From the NCBI GenBank assembly GCA_018400755.1, contig JAGYLU010000003.1, forward strand, positions 50,920 to 114,919: DNA of 64,000 nucleotides. Reading direction: 5' to 3'. A model generated the notes under the pieces. That model did not search any database. It saw nothing but the letters and a program-made list of their open reading frames with translations, and was not told where the DNA came from. Of the stretch, positions 27,131-35,164 are shown piece after piece. Numbering within the stretch: position 1 is the first letter of the stretch; the number at the start of each line of letters is the position of its first letter. The position numbers were made by a program, and so were the translations under genes. The DNA is from Acholeplasmataceae bacterium. GTDB lineage: Bacteria > Bacillota_I > Bacilli_A > Acholeplasmatales > Acholeplasmataceae.

Positions 27131-28459
27131 ATGAAACCTATCACATTTGAGACACTGAACCAGTTGAACCAATCCTATGAGAAGAAACCTGTTCAAAAAG
27201 CATTGTCAAGGGTCTTGGTGAACAATGAGTTACATACACTTTTTACCAAACTTGAAACCATTCCGAAAACGCAATTCAGGTTTTCAAAGGAAATCAAGAC
27301 GATGCCTGTCACCTGGCAAAAACAAAGCGGGCGTTGCTGGCTCTTTGCCGGACTCAACCTTTTGCGGGAGCGGATTGCCGCAACCTATGGCCTAAAGACC
27401 TTTGAACTCTCACAAAACTATCAGGCGTACTATGACAAGCTTGAAAAAATCAACTATTTCATCGAGGCCATGGATGATTTCCTCGATGTTGATCCCGATG
27501 ACCGGACCTTGCAGCATCTCTTGAAGACCGGTATCCAAGACGGAGGCCAATGGGACATGTTTGTCTCTTTGGTTGAGAAATATGGCATTGTCCCCAAAGA
27601 GGCCATGGAAGAGACCAAGAGCAGCAGTGGCACCCGCTTCAAGAATCAGATCATCAATGTGCGGTTGCGCAAATATGCCGCTGATGCGAGAGCTTTGAAG
27701 GCGCAAGGAAAAACCGATGCCATTGAAGGTTTGAAGCAAACGGCATTGGATGAGCTCCATACGTTCCTCTCCACCAATTTTGGAACACCACCGAGCACCT
27801 TTGATTTCGAATATGTGGACAAAGAGGACGTTTACCACATCAAAAAGAATCTGACGCCCAAGGCATTTTACTTGGAAGCGGTTGGCGATATCCTGAAAGA
27901 TTACGTCAGTATCATCAACGCCCCGACCAAGGACAAACCATATATGAAGACCTATACGGTCGGCTATCTTGGCAATGTCATTGGCGGTCGTGAGATCAAG
28001 TATTTGAATCTGCCGATGGCTGATCTGAAAGCGCTGGTGGTCAAACAACTTTTGGATCATGAACTTGTCTGGTTTGGATCGGATGTCGCCCGTTATGGTG
28101 ACCGTACGCGTGGTGTCTGGGACGACCAGTCCTATGACATCGAAGAGATGACCGGTCTGGATCTCTTTATGACCAAGTCGGATGAACTGGATTATGCCCA
28201 AAGCGCGATGAATCATGCCATGGTGATCACCGGCGTCAATCTGGATGATGATCAACCAAATCGCTGGAAGATCCAAAACAGCTGGGGCGATGCAAACGGC
28301 AACAAGGGTTACTATCTCGCAACCGATACCTGGTTCGACAAATATGTCTATCAGGCCGTCATCCATATCGATAGGTTGACCCCTGAACAACGGGCTGCAT
28401 GGGATCAGCCTCCCGTGGTTCTGAAACCTTGGGACCCGATGGGATCACTCGCCAAATGA
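27131..28459 (+). CDS. pepC: C1 family aminopeptidase (PepC/bleomycin hydrolase type)
   Basis: PepC is a cytosolic cysteine aminopeptidase that removes N-terminal residues from peptides. The 442-residue length is normal. The catalytic cysteine is in [11 protein letters not shown] near residue 69, the histidine in [10 protein letters not shown] near 361 and the asparagine in KIQNSWGD near 383. No signal peptide is present. The gene lies 11 bases after jetC with an AAAGGA ribosome site, in the slot where jetD would stand, so it may share the jet transcript; whether this is functional or chance is unknown. A terminator follows. Confidence 0.95.
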   Translation: MKPITFETLNQLNQSYEKKPVQKALSRVLVNNELHTLFTKLETIPKTQFRFSKEIKTMPVTWQKQSGRCWLFAGLNLLRERIAATYGLKTFELSQNYQAYYDKLEKINYFIEAMDDFLDVDPDDRTLQHLLKTGIQDGGQWDMFVSLVEKYGIVPKEAMEETKSSSGTRFKNQIINVRLRKYAADARALKAQGKTDAIEGLKQTALDELHTFLSTNFGTPPSTFDFEYVDKEDVYHIKKNLTPKAFYLEAVGDILKDYVSIINAPTKDKPYMKTYTVGYLGNVIGGREIKYLNLPMADLKALVVKQLLDHELVWFGSDVARYGDRTRGVWDDQSYDIEEMTGLDLFMTKSDELDYAQSAMNHAMVITGVNLDDDQPNRWKIQNSWGDANGNKGYYLATDTWFDKYVYQAVIHIDRLTPEQRAAWDQPPVVLKPWDPMGSLAK

Positions 28460-28465
28460 CCGAAT

Positions 28466-28495
28466 GACCGTATCTGGAACAGATGCGGTCTTTTT
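28466..28495 (+). terminator. Terminator after pepC
   Basis: GACCG and ATCT (28466-28475) pair with AGAT and CGGTC (28481-28490), followed by T residues. Confidence 0.88.
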
Positions 28496-28548
28496 GATGT
28501 CTACGCTCGGTGATTTGACGTTTTTCTCTTTCATTTGAACAAAACTTT

Positions 28549-28557
28549 TGTTATAAT
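28549..28557 (+). promoter_or_regulatory. Extended -10 of tRNA-Pro
   Basis: TGTTATAAT ends at 28557, 14 bases before the tRNA. A consensus -35 at 17 bases is not seen. Confidence 0.6.
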
Positions 28558-28571
28558 ATAAGGGCTCAAGT

Positions 28572-28648
28572 CGGGACGTGGCGCAGCTTGGTAGCGCACT
28601 TGCATGGGGTGCAAGGGGTCGCAAGTTCAAATCTTGTCGTCCTGACCA
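28572..28648 (+). tRNA. tRNA-Pro (anticodon GGG)
   Basis: The 77-base gene folds into a standard cloverleaf with the CCA end encoded. The acceptor arms CGGGACG and CGTCCTG pair with one G-U. The anticodon stem CTTGC/GCAAG closes the loop ATGGGGT, whose central bases GGG read proline codons CCC and CCU. The T arm is GCAAG-TTCAAAT-CTTGT. A terminator (28658-28688) follows. Confidence 0.95.
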
Positions 28649-28657
28649 TGAACAAAC

Positions 28658-28688
28658 AAAGCGGAATGCCTATTTCGCTTTTTTTTTT
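28658..28688 (+). terminator. Terminator after tRNA-Pro
   Basis: AAAGCGGAA (28658-28666) pairs with TTTCGCTTT around TGCCTA, followed by a run of T. Confidence 0.85.
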
Positions 28689-28725
28689 CATGAGGTACAC
28701 CGCCAAGAGTTTGACCAGGTTTCAT

Positions 28726-29418
28726 CTATTCGGTCGACATCAAAGAGACGTAATCAGAGGTCATCAAGGTGATGGTGAGATTGCCGCCTTCGCTTCATGC
28801 GATCAATCTAACAGCTTTTATCGATGTCCTTCTGATGTGAACCACATAGTCAGCTCGAAGAGCGTTCCAAAATCGTGGTTGTCTTGACACGTTGGAAGCC
28901 AAGCCATGAGTCCATGAAGTCTTTGAAGATATCATCGAAGCCACATTGGCGCAGTTCAGGTTCTCAGGGATGATGATTCTGAGTCTGGCATGGTTGGTGA
29001 CATCCTGATTCTTTGATAGAAGCGACAGTCCGATCAGGACAACAGCCAGAAAGACAGTGATGACCAAGGCGAAAGCGATATAACCAAGAGCGGCGGACAA
29101 GCCGATGCCGACAGATCCCAGAATATAGGCGATGTCTCTGGAATCAGCGATCGCGGTCCGGAAACGGACCAGGGTGAAGACCCCCGCCAGACTGAAGGCG
29201 CGCGCGAGATTGTTTGAGACAAGCATGATGATGACTGAGATCACGACGGGCATCATGACAAGCGTTGTCGTGAACGCCCGGTCATAGACAGTGTTTTTGT
29301 GAGTCAGGACAAAGACCCCGGCAAAAATCAGGCCGAGCAGTGTCGCTGAGATCAGAACAATCAGGATATTGGTCAACGTCAGTTGGCTCATGTCAAGGCT
29401 GATCAGTGATTGGAGCAT
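28726..29418 (-). pseudogene. DUF4956 membrane protein, frameshifted near its C-terminus
   Basis: DUF4956 proteins have four transmembrane helices and are usually encoded beside VTC-type polyphosphate polymerases. Helices here include NILIVLISATLLGLIFAGVF and MMPVVISVIIMLVS, and the conserved SLAGVFTLVRFRTAIADSRDIAYI (given only in part: FSLAGVFTLVRFRTA) follows. After RIIIPENLN (about 28970) the frame breaks: the expected GFDDIFKDFMDSWLGFQRVKT and NGNLTITLMTSDYVSL lie in other frames down to a stop at 28726-28728. Three small indels would restore a protein of about 230 residues. The start at 29418 has AGGAGGA upstream and overlaps the VTC gene by 26 bases. The indels may be sequence errors. 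Confidence 0.8.
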
Positions 29419-30130
29419 CGATGGTTCCTCCTGCGAGATAGATTTGATAGGCTTCGCCGTACTTCGAGAAACTTCTTGAGAAGACGGGGATATGACTCAG
29501 TGCTTTGACGAGCCAAAGGGGAAAATTGGTGGTTGATTTGATTTCAAGAAGATAAAGGTCTGCATCACTTAGGATGGGATTGAACGCACCGTCTTTGGTG
29601 TCACGGTGGGTCTTGTGGTCAAGGAACATGATATCGTGATCAAAGGTGACCCTGAGGGTTTCATCTGAGGAGACAAACGCGGTTCGGCGATAACGGATCA
29701 CTGCCCCTGGTTTGACGTGTTTGTGTCCGATCAGATAGGTGATCTCATTTGCGATCTGACTTTTTGGCATGTCGGGAGCAAGATGGTTTTCCATCAGGAC
29801 TTTGGCCTCACGGTAAGAAAGGGCCAGCCGTCGTTTGTTGACGCGTCCCTTGAACTTCTTCTTGATCTCGAGATAGACCAGATCATCATCACTGACCGGG
29901 TCATCATAACATCTCAGTCTGAGTTTTTCCTTGTAGACCGGTTTTTGGATGCTTTCCCTGATGACATTGTAATCATCGGTATCGTAGTAGATGTTTCTGA
30001 CCACGTAAGACTTCTTTGGTCCGCTATAGGCGTCGTAGTCAAGATGGGTCTCAAGAAGCGGTATGAGTGTATCCCGCGCTTCTTTCGTCAGGATATACTT
30101 TTGTTCGTATCGGTTGTAGACAGCGTTCAT
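29393..30130 (-). CDS. VTC-domain polyphosphate polymerase-like protein
   Basis: VTC domains polymerise polyphosphate from ATP inside a basic tunnel. This 245-residue protein has the tunnel motifs in order: RYEQKYILT (start), VRNIYYDTDDYNVI, EKLRLRCYDD, LEIKKKFKGRVNKRR, AVIRYRRTAF, LRVTFDHDIMFLD and LEIKSTTNFPLWL, ending FSKYGEAYQ. The lysines, arginines and metal-binding glutamates are retained, so it should be active. It is translated first, before DUF4956, from an extended -10 promoter. The frequent third partner, CotH, is absent here. I start at 30130 because AGGTGA lies at the right distance. Confidence 0.87.
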   Translation of the reverse strand: MNAVYNRYEQKYILTKEARDTLIPLLETHLDYDAYSGPKKSYVVRNIYYDTDDYNVIRESIQKPVYKEKLRLRCYDDPVSDDDLVYLEIKKKFKGRVNKRRLALSYREAKVLMENHLAPDMPKSQIANEITYLIGHKHVKPGAVIRYRRTAFVSSDETLRVTFDHDIMFLDHKTHRDTKDGAFNPILSDADLYLLEIKSTTNFPLWLVKALSHIPVFSRSFSKYGEAYQIYLAGGTIDAPITDQP

Positions 30131-30159
30131 CTGATCACCTTTTTTTATGTGCACATTCA

Positions 30160-30168
30160 ATTATAACA
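30160..30168 (-). promoter_or_regulatory. Extended -10 of the VTC operon
   Basis: On the minus strand TGTTATAAT lies 30 bases before the VTC start codon. The same bases are part of the duplicated segment that recurs at 31774-32036. Confidence 0.6.
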
Positions 30169-30294
30169 CTTTTTGGTAAAGAATGCGTCAGGAAGGGGTT
30201 GATGAAAAGCAGACTTTTTAAATGGTTTGTGATGGACTTTTGGGGTGGGGCGTGTTAAAATAATGATTGCGGCACGTTTGGAGAACACATCAGT

Positions 30295-30372
30295 GCACCC
30301 GTAGCTCAGTTGGATTAGAGCGCAACCCTCCGAAGGTTGAGGTCGCATGTTCGATTCATGTCGGGTGCGCCA
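30295..30372 (+). tRNA. tRNA-Arg (anticodon CCG)
   Basis: The acceptor stem GCACCCG/CGGGTGC, anticodon stem CAACC/GGTTG and loop CTCCGAA are intact; CCG reads arginine CGG. The CCA end is encoded. An altered copy lies at 31928-32005. Confidence 0.93.
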
Positions 30373-30375
30373 TAT

Positions 30376-30403
30376 GGAGGAATACTCAAGCGGTTGAAGA
30401 GGC
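30376..30403 (+). pseudogene. 5' fragment of tRNA-Ser, cut by the IS110 element
   Basis: The first 28 bases (GGAGGAATACTC to the end of the D arm) of a class II tRNA-Ser are present and then replaced by the IS. A full-length copy is at 32009-32093. Confidence 0.8.
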
Positions 30404-31773
30404 TTTTTACATGATTATAGAGATAAAGACACGCCGGGCTTACCACAAGTACGAAGATATCCCCTAGGAGAGGTGTACTTTACGATCCATATCGGCATCG
30501 ATATTCTAAGTATGAAGCACGACTGTTTCATCGCCACTGAAAACAGTTGACCAACAGTTCTTTCGAGAATGAGCTAATCTGGGTTTAATGAACTACTGCA
30601 TCGACTTAAACCCCATGTGAAGCAAGAAATGATAATAGGCTTGAGGCCACCGTCACTACGGTGAAAATTCGAAGTCGCTTCTCGCCTCCCATGGATATAC
30701 ATTCATGGGAGATCAATCCTTTTCGTGAAGAAGTTTTCCGAAGCCCATTCTCACTGAGAAAAACAAAGACGGATAAGAAAGATGCGCACATGATTTCATC
30801 ATAGGCGACGACTGTGGACTACAAAGCCTATCATCACTAATCTATCATATAAGTGCGTTGAAATCATTAACCCGGTTACGATCCAAACTCATTTCGATGC
30901 GTACAATGCACTACAACATGATGACCAAGACCTTGGACCTGATTTTTCCCGAATATAAGCCTTTTATGCGAGAACAAGGCTACTCAGCGACATCCTTACA
31001 CATTTTGGAAGCGCTTTTCATCACCTGAAAGAATCTGCCAAGTGATGAATGATGACCACTACGACAAAGTGCGTAAATCCTCTAAGTGGGCAAGTTCAGC
31101 TTATCCCAAGTTTGTTAAACTGAAGGAACTCGCCAAGGCAACCATCGGTGTGACCTGTGACGACTGTTCGCTTTTCACCAAAGACTTCGATTTCATATGT
31201 TGAAATGCTGAATAAGGATATCGATGAAACCGAGCATCTGATCCAAGCATTGATGGAACAGTATCCAACCAAGATTCAAACCATCAAAGGCATCGGAGTC
31301 ATTTCTGCAGCCACTATCCTATGTGAATACGGAGACATCTCGCTTTTCTCAAATCCTGCTGAAATGCTGTCCTATGCCGGGCTTGATTCAAGCATCAAGC
31401 AATCAGGAACGATGTCTTCAACGGGTAAGCTTGTCAAACGCGGCAGTAAGTATCTGCGTGCCACCCTGATCAACGTTTGTATGACGGTGATGATTCATAA
31501 TCCGGTTCTCTACGTTTATTACAACAAGAAGAAACAAGAAGGTAAGCACCATCGCGTCGCTCTTGTCCATCTCGCTAGAAAGCTCGTCAGAATCATTCAT
31601 CATCTAGAGACGAATCAGGAGGATTTTGATCCTTCCAAACTCAAATAAGCACTTACTTAAACTGTGGCGGTTAAGTAAAAGTCATCTGTTGCAAAAGCAA
31701 ACCTCTAAGTCTGTATGGATAATGGAGGTTTTTACTGTTGATCTGCAAAAAGTACTTGACTTTTAATAGTTAG
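30404..31773 (+). mobile_element. IS110 family insertion sequence
   Basis: The element lies between the two long repeats. It has about 70 bases of non-coding sequence at the left end, one transposase gene in several frames (30473-31648), and about 125 bases of non-coding sequence at the right end that include a GAGGTTT/AAACCTC hairpin (about 31701-31733). No inverted repeats are evident, as is normal for the family. It starts inside tRNA-Ser. Confidence 0.85.
30473..31648 (+). pseudogene. IS110 family transposase, frameshifted
   Basis: IS110 transposases combine an N-terminal RuvC-like DEDD domain with a C-terminal Transposase_20 domain and a catalytic serine. N-terminal pieces read in different frames include IGIDISKYKHDCFIAT-like and GLEATGHYGENL-like sequence and KTDKKDAHMIS. 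The intact C-terminal part (from about 31160) has TIKGIGVISAATILCEYGDI and SSTGKLVKRGSKYLRATL. At least four small indels interrupt the first 230 codons. An AGGAGAG site precedes a GTG start at 30473. The indels may be sequence errors since active copies may exist elsewhere. Confidence 0.85.
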
Positions 31774-32036
31774 TCACCTTTTTTATGTGCACATTCAATT
31801 ATAACACTTTTTGCAAAGAATGCGTCAGGAAGGGGCTGGATAAAAGCAGACTTTAAATGGTTTGTGATGGACTTTTGGGGTGGGGCGTATAAATAATGAT
31901 TGCGGCACGTTTGGAGAACACATCAGTGCACCCGTAGCTCAGTTGATTAGAGCGCAACTCCTCCGAAGGTTGAGGTCGCATGTTCGATTCATGTCGGGTG
32001 CGCCATACGGAGGAATACTCAAGTGGCTTAAGAGGC
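31774..32036. repeat. Right copy of the long direct repeat flanking the IS110 element
   Basis: This segment matches 30135-30403 over its whole length but has single-base losses at several short homopolymers. It carries the second tRNA-Arg and leads into the full tRNA-Ser. Confidence 0.9.
31928..32005 (+). tRNA. tRNA-Arg (CCG), second copy with altered D loop and anticodon arm
   Basis: Compared with 30295-30372, one G is missing in the D loop (TTGATTAG) and one T is added in the anticodon stem (CAACTCCTCC). The altered stem would be distorted. It may be a decaying copy or contain sequence errors. Confidence 0.75.
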
Positions 32037-32093
32037 GGGCCGAAAGCTCGTAGGCTGTAACAGCGCAGGGGTTCAATCCCTTTCCCTCCGCCA
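32009..32093 (+). tRNA. tRNA-Ser, probable anticodon CGA, anticodon loop short
   Basis: The 85-base gene has acceptor stem GGAGGAA/TTCCCTCC-type pairing, a class II variable arm GCTGTAACAGC, a T arm around TTCAATC and an encoded CCA. The anticodon stem CGGGC/GCTCG closes a loop of only five bases (CGAAA) instead of seven. CGA followed by AA suggests serine UCG, with the bases of positions 32 and 33 missing. Confidence 0.8.
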
Positions 32094-32095
32094 TA

Positions 32096-32117
32096 TAAGA
32101 AGCATAGGTTTGATACA
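32096..32117 (+). repeat. 22 bp direct repeat, left copy
   Basis: TAAGAAGCATAGGTTTGATA plus CA begins three bases after the tRNA-Ser CCA. It recurs perfectly at 33222-33243 and brackets the toxin-antitoxin remnants. Confidence 0.9.
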
Positions 32118-32135
32118 GTGGTATCAGGCCTATTT
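32104..32135 (+). terminator. Terminator of the tRNA-Ser transcript
   Basis: ATAGG and TGATAC (32104-32116) pair with GTATCA and CCTAT (32121-32133), followed by TTTC. The left arm is part of the 22-base direct repeat at 32096-32117. Confidence 0.75.
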
Positions 32136-32333
32136 CTTGCGCTATATAGGGCCTTTTCTCCGTTATTATTGTAAATTTAGATGACAAAAAGCACTCTGGT
32201 TTTAGTCGATTTTCACATTTTGCGAGATTTCTACACGATTACAAGCGAATTTTACATATCCCCAATGAGGTATTGAACAGTTGACAACCACTTCAATGAG
32301 GTACATAATATGCTGATGAGGTGACTCTATAGT

Positions 32334-32556
32334 ATGAAGCAATCACTAAAAGCAGTTAGAGAGAATTCAGCTTATTACAATTAGAAATATCTAAATTGAT
32401 TGTATTCCAATAAATACAATAAGAAACTGGGAACAAGAAACTAGAACACCAAGTGAATGGACACTAAACTTATTGATGTTAGATAGAATATTAAGGGAAT
32501 CGAATGAACAACACACGGTTGTTGATGAGTCAAATGGCATTTGTCATTTTTGACTA
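32334..32556 (+). pseudogene. XRE-type helix-turn-helix regulator, frameshifted
   Basis: Pieces in different frames read MKQSLKAVRE, then LEISKLIGIPINTIRNWEQ and TRTPSEWTLNLL, a clear helix-turn-helix of the type found as the first gene or domain of MNT-HEPN modules. The frame breaks after codon 16 and again near 32480. It would be about 70 residues if restored. It probably autoregulates the module. Confidence 0.6.
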
Positions 32557-32815
32557 GCGCGCAGTATTATTAAAATTGTAGAGAAATATGATATTGAGCG
32601 TATATATTTATTTATCATATGCTGCAAAGGTCAAGCTAAAGAAAATAGTGATATCGATCTATATATGAATCTGATTTATATGGATTAGAGTATTTTGATT
32701 TTGTAGAACAACTAAGAGAAAAATTTAAAGAAAGTGGAAGTTCTAAGTAATAAAATTATTCAAGAAAACTCGAAAATAGATGAAGAAATTAAAAAGACAG
32801 GAGTATTGATTTATG
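32557..32815 (+). pseudogene. MntA-like nucleotidyltransferase antitoxin, frameshifted
   Basis: The type VII antitoxin MntA adenylylates HepT. Fragments read IIKIVEKYDIERIYLF, then KGQAKENSDIDLYM, matching the GSxAxGxxxxSDIDL nucleotidyltransferase motif, and YFDFVEQLREKFK followed by IQENSKIDEEIKKTGVLIYE. The GS dipeptide itself is lost to an indel (TATTTATCATATGC). Two to three indels interrupt about 95 codons. The next gene starts at its end. Confidence 0.65.
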
Positions 32816-33150
32816 AAAGATAAGATATACGATCGTACCATTAAGTATGCAAAGAAAATAGGCAGATATATGCATAAGGCCGATCCATTCACAGACTTTG
32901 AGAACAATGACGAGAAAGTCGATGCAGTCATATTAAACCTAGAACAAATCGGTGAAACAGCAAAGAAACTTTCAGATGAGACAAAACAAAATTAATCCTT
33001 TCTCATTCATTGGGCCAAGTAATATTATTAAGAAATATGATATCACATGAATACGTGAAGGGATTAGACTGAACATCATTTATGACATAGCTACAGTAAA
33101 TATGTACCAGAGTTGTTATCTAAACTAGAAAAAATAATTATGAAATCTCA
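32813..33150 (+). pseudogene. HepT-like HEPN toxin (DUF86), frameshifted
   Basis: HepT is a HEPN ribonuclease held in check by MntA. The N-terminal part is open (residues 1-60, DRTIKYAKKIGRYMHKADPF and VILNLEQIGETAKKLSDE). Further on, in another frame, RNMISHEY supplies the Rx4H catalytic motif, followed by IRLNIIYDIATVN and a leucine-rich end. Two or three indels break about 112 codons. The three genes together form a complete but interrupted XRE-MntA-HepT module. Confidence 0.7.
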
Positions 33151-33221
33151 GCATCATTTATAGTCAAGTTGGTCTATAGGTTATCAAAAAACAGTGATAA
33201 AGTCCATGATGACAAGACATT

Positions 33222-33243
33222 TAAGAAGCATAGGTTTGATACA
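33222..33243 (+). repeat. 22 bp direct repeat, right copy
   Basis: Identical to 32096-32117. The bases after it (to about 33285, ending GTGTCAGGCCTTTT) can again form a terminator-like hairpin but with a different, longer loop. Confidence 0.9.
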
Positions 33244-33356
33244 TAAGCGAAATACCATTCGCCGTAAGTGTCAGGCCTTTTGCTTATTTATATAACATTC
33301 TGGAAAATGAGAAAAAGGGTATACGTCAAATAGTCACACCTTCTATCAAACAACAA

Positions 33357-33380
33357 AAAACACACCAATGAGTGTGTTTT
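33357..33380. terminator. Bidirectional terminator-like hairpin
   Basis: AAAAACACAC and GTGTGTTTT flank a six-base loop. It lies downstream of the HepT remnant and of the minus-strand gene at 33413. Apart from this and the repeat, 33244-33412 shows nothing recognisable. Confidence 0.65.
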
Positions 33381-33412
33381 ATACCCGCAGTTCAAATCCA
33401 CCCGGGCGGGAC

Positions 33413-34009
33413 TTAGGCGGACTTCTCGTCATCTTCAAATAAGTCGGAAGGATCTCTGAATAGGGAGAAAATTGACGATCATCTGTCCTGCAGCTAAGTA
33501 TAACTACATTACATAATTTATACAAATAACACGATTGTTAATATGCTTATTAATACACCAATAACATATGTAAGTTCATTCTTATCTTAAGAACTTTTTG
33601 CACCATCAAAACTATCAAAAGGAAAAAGAGGTATCATTTGATAGATGATGACAAGCATGAGAACAATGTTCAAACCGCTACTAAAAATATCCGAAAACGT
33701 GGCGAAGCAGCATCAATGTAGCATCTAGTAATAACCATGGCAAGATATCCTGTTTTTTCTTAAGAAATAAGTCATGATTGGTCCATTTTTTCTTTCTTTG
33801 GGAACGAAAAACCAAAAGTTGGCCACCATGTTGATGTCATTAAAGCAATAAAAACTTAGTACAAATCCTCCTCTTTGAAGGAAAAGTGAAACGTACAGGA
33901 CCATATAATCTGCTATGGGAAATGCAACAATAAGTCTAAGCAGGGTTATTCCAAGTACAGATAGAGCAACGATTAAAAAATCTATGCATCGTACACCATG
34001 ATAAAGCAA
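33413..34009 (-). pseudogene. Membrane protein remnant, possibly M50-like protease
   Basis: The open part (33725-34009) contains hydrophobic helices FLIVALSVLGITLLRLIVAF and a loop FCFNDINMVANFW-like stretch. Continuing in other frames, IYQMIPLFPFDSFDGAK followed by a hydrophobic helix VIGVLISILTIVLF resembles the C-terminal DG motif of site-2 (M50) metalloproteases. The end reads LFEDDEKSA. No HExxH motif is visible in what remains. At least three indels are present. The family assignment is tentative. Confidence 0.35.
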
Positions 34010-34129
34010 GTGTTAAACTCCATAGTATGGAAAACTGTAAGCAGAACTCTTACAATGGTAGTTTGGATGTTGGCTTGTTGTTTTGTGCATCATCTTTCAC
34101 CCAAATGGAGTATCCAGAGCACGAATAAC

Positions 34130-34554
34130 TGAAACGTTTTAATAACCCCTTCACTGAATATCCAAACAGTGACTTATGGACAGGAAGTATCTACCCTGCT
34201 TTTAGGAACGCTGTTCCACGATGCCGTATTGTCATCACGGACCAAAGCGAACTGTTTTGTAAGATCTTCTTTTGTTCAGTGCATCAAATCCCGATTGAAT
34301 CAAACGTGATGCTAAGCGATGACCTCTTGCAGAAGAATCAACAAAATCCACGATAAGAAACCCTTTTTTCGCTAGCTTTTTCTAGTAGAACTGCTCCTAC
34401 AATATGTTCGCCATCCGCCGCTGCATAATAGCCCCACATATCCTTTCGAAATCAGCATCGATGCACCAATGCCAAAACTCACACAGCTGAACTATTTCAA
34501 CTGATTGACTTTGTGTAATAGGTAGGAACTTTCATACTTATTGTCCATGATTGT
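34130..34554 (-). pseudogene. Unidentified protein remnant
   Basis: Minus-strand pieces include MDNKYESSYLLHKVNQL, GYYAAADGEHIVGAVLLEKA and FLIVDFVDSSARGHRLASRL, which look like parts of one alpha/beta protein, perhaps an N-acetyltransferase, broken by several indels. I cannot assign a family with confidence. Bases 34010-34130 hold no clear gene. Confidence 0.3.
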
Positions 34555-34745
34555 CCTCTTCATTTGTTTAATCTTTGAAATGTATTCGACACTTGCATTG
34601 AAAACAGATGCAATATCCATCGCTAATAGCAACATTTTTGATTATAGCGACCACTCAAGATTCCCAATGGTTTCTCTCCTTACGCCCACTTTTCGCTAGG
34701 TCTTCTTGGGACATTTTTGTGCATCGCTCTATATACTCTGATTTG
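34555..34745 (-). pseudogene. XRE family regulator remnant
   Basis: Pieces in alternating frames read MSQEDLAK, RRETIGNLESGRYNQ and LAMDIASVFNASVEYI, the helix-turn-helix and tail of the small XRE regulators usually paired with DUF3796 proteins, about 68 residues. Three indels break it. It lies directly after the DUF3796 remnant on the same strand, as expected for that pair. Confidence 0.55.
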
Positions 34746-35136
34746 GTTATTGAACAGTGGCTTCATTTGAATGTGTCTGATCCTTGATGTGAAAAAGTGT
34801 TGGTGAACACAAGTGGGAAATCGTCACAACCATTAAGGTAAAATGAAATCCAAAAACCATTCGTAAAGTACTAATCGTTTTCAGTAAGTATATAACTTGA
34901 TAAACAAGCTCGTCATAAGAACAAAAGCGCATCAGGAAGCGTTATCCCTGCTGTTTGAAGCACTTCTTTGTTTGAATAACTCATCGGGAGTGATTCGAAA
35001 ATATCCTGATGTATGATAAAAATGCAAAGAAAGAAAACACATGACTATTATCGCGTCTTATAAAACCAATCATACCAATGAGCGATAAAATACTTAATAA
35101 ACCTAAATAATTGATTTTCTTTTTCATTTCTTTTCC
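34746..35136 (-). pseudogene. DUF3796-like small membrane protein, frameshifted
   Basis: The start reads MKKKINYLGLLSILSLIGMI, followed in shifted frames by a second hydrophobic segment and VFGFHFTLMVVTISHL. This matches two-to-four-helix DUF3796 proteins, whose function is unknown and which usually precede an XRE regulator. An AGAGGAAA ribosome site lies upstream. Confidence 0.45.
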
Positions 35137-35164
35137 TCTTTCTATTTTTTTTCTGAAAGGATAT

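Larger units (their letters stand above)
30135..30403. repeat. Left copy of the long direct repeat flanking the IS110 element
   Basis: The segment from TCACCT (30135) through tRNA-Arg to base 28 of tRNA-Ser (30403) recurs at 31774-32036. The right copy differs by about ten small indels or substitutions (for example TTGGTAAAG to TTGCAAAG). The left copy is free of such changes. Confidence 0.9.

Noticed and set aside
27410..28390. A 326-codon open frame antisense to pepC
   Set aside because: It has no ribosome site or recognisable motif and lies wholly opposite a gene with intact catalytic residues.
28588..28887. An open frame overlapping tRNA-Pro and its terminator
   Set aside because: It begins inside the tRNA and runs opposite the C-terminal end of the DUF4956 gene; not coding.
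33390..33425. A tRNA-like fragment (GCAGTTCAAATCCACCCGGGC)
   Set aside because: A T-arm-like string is present but no acceptor or anticodon arm can be built around it.
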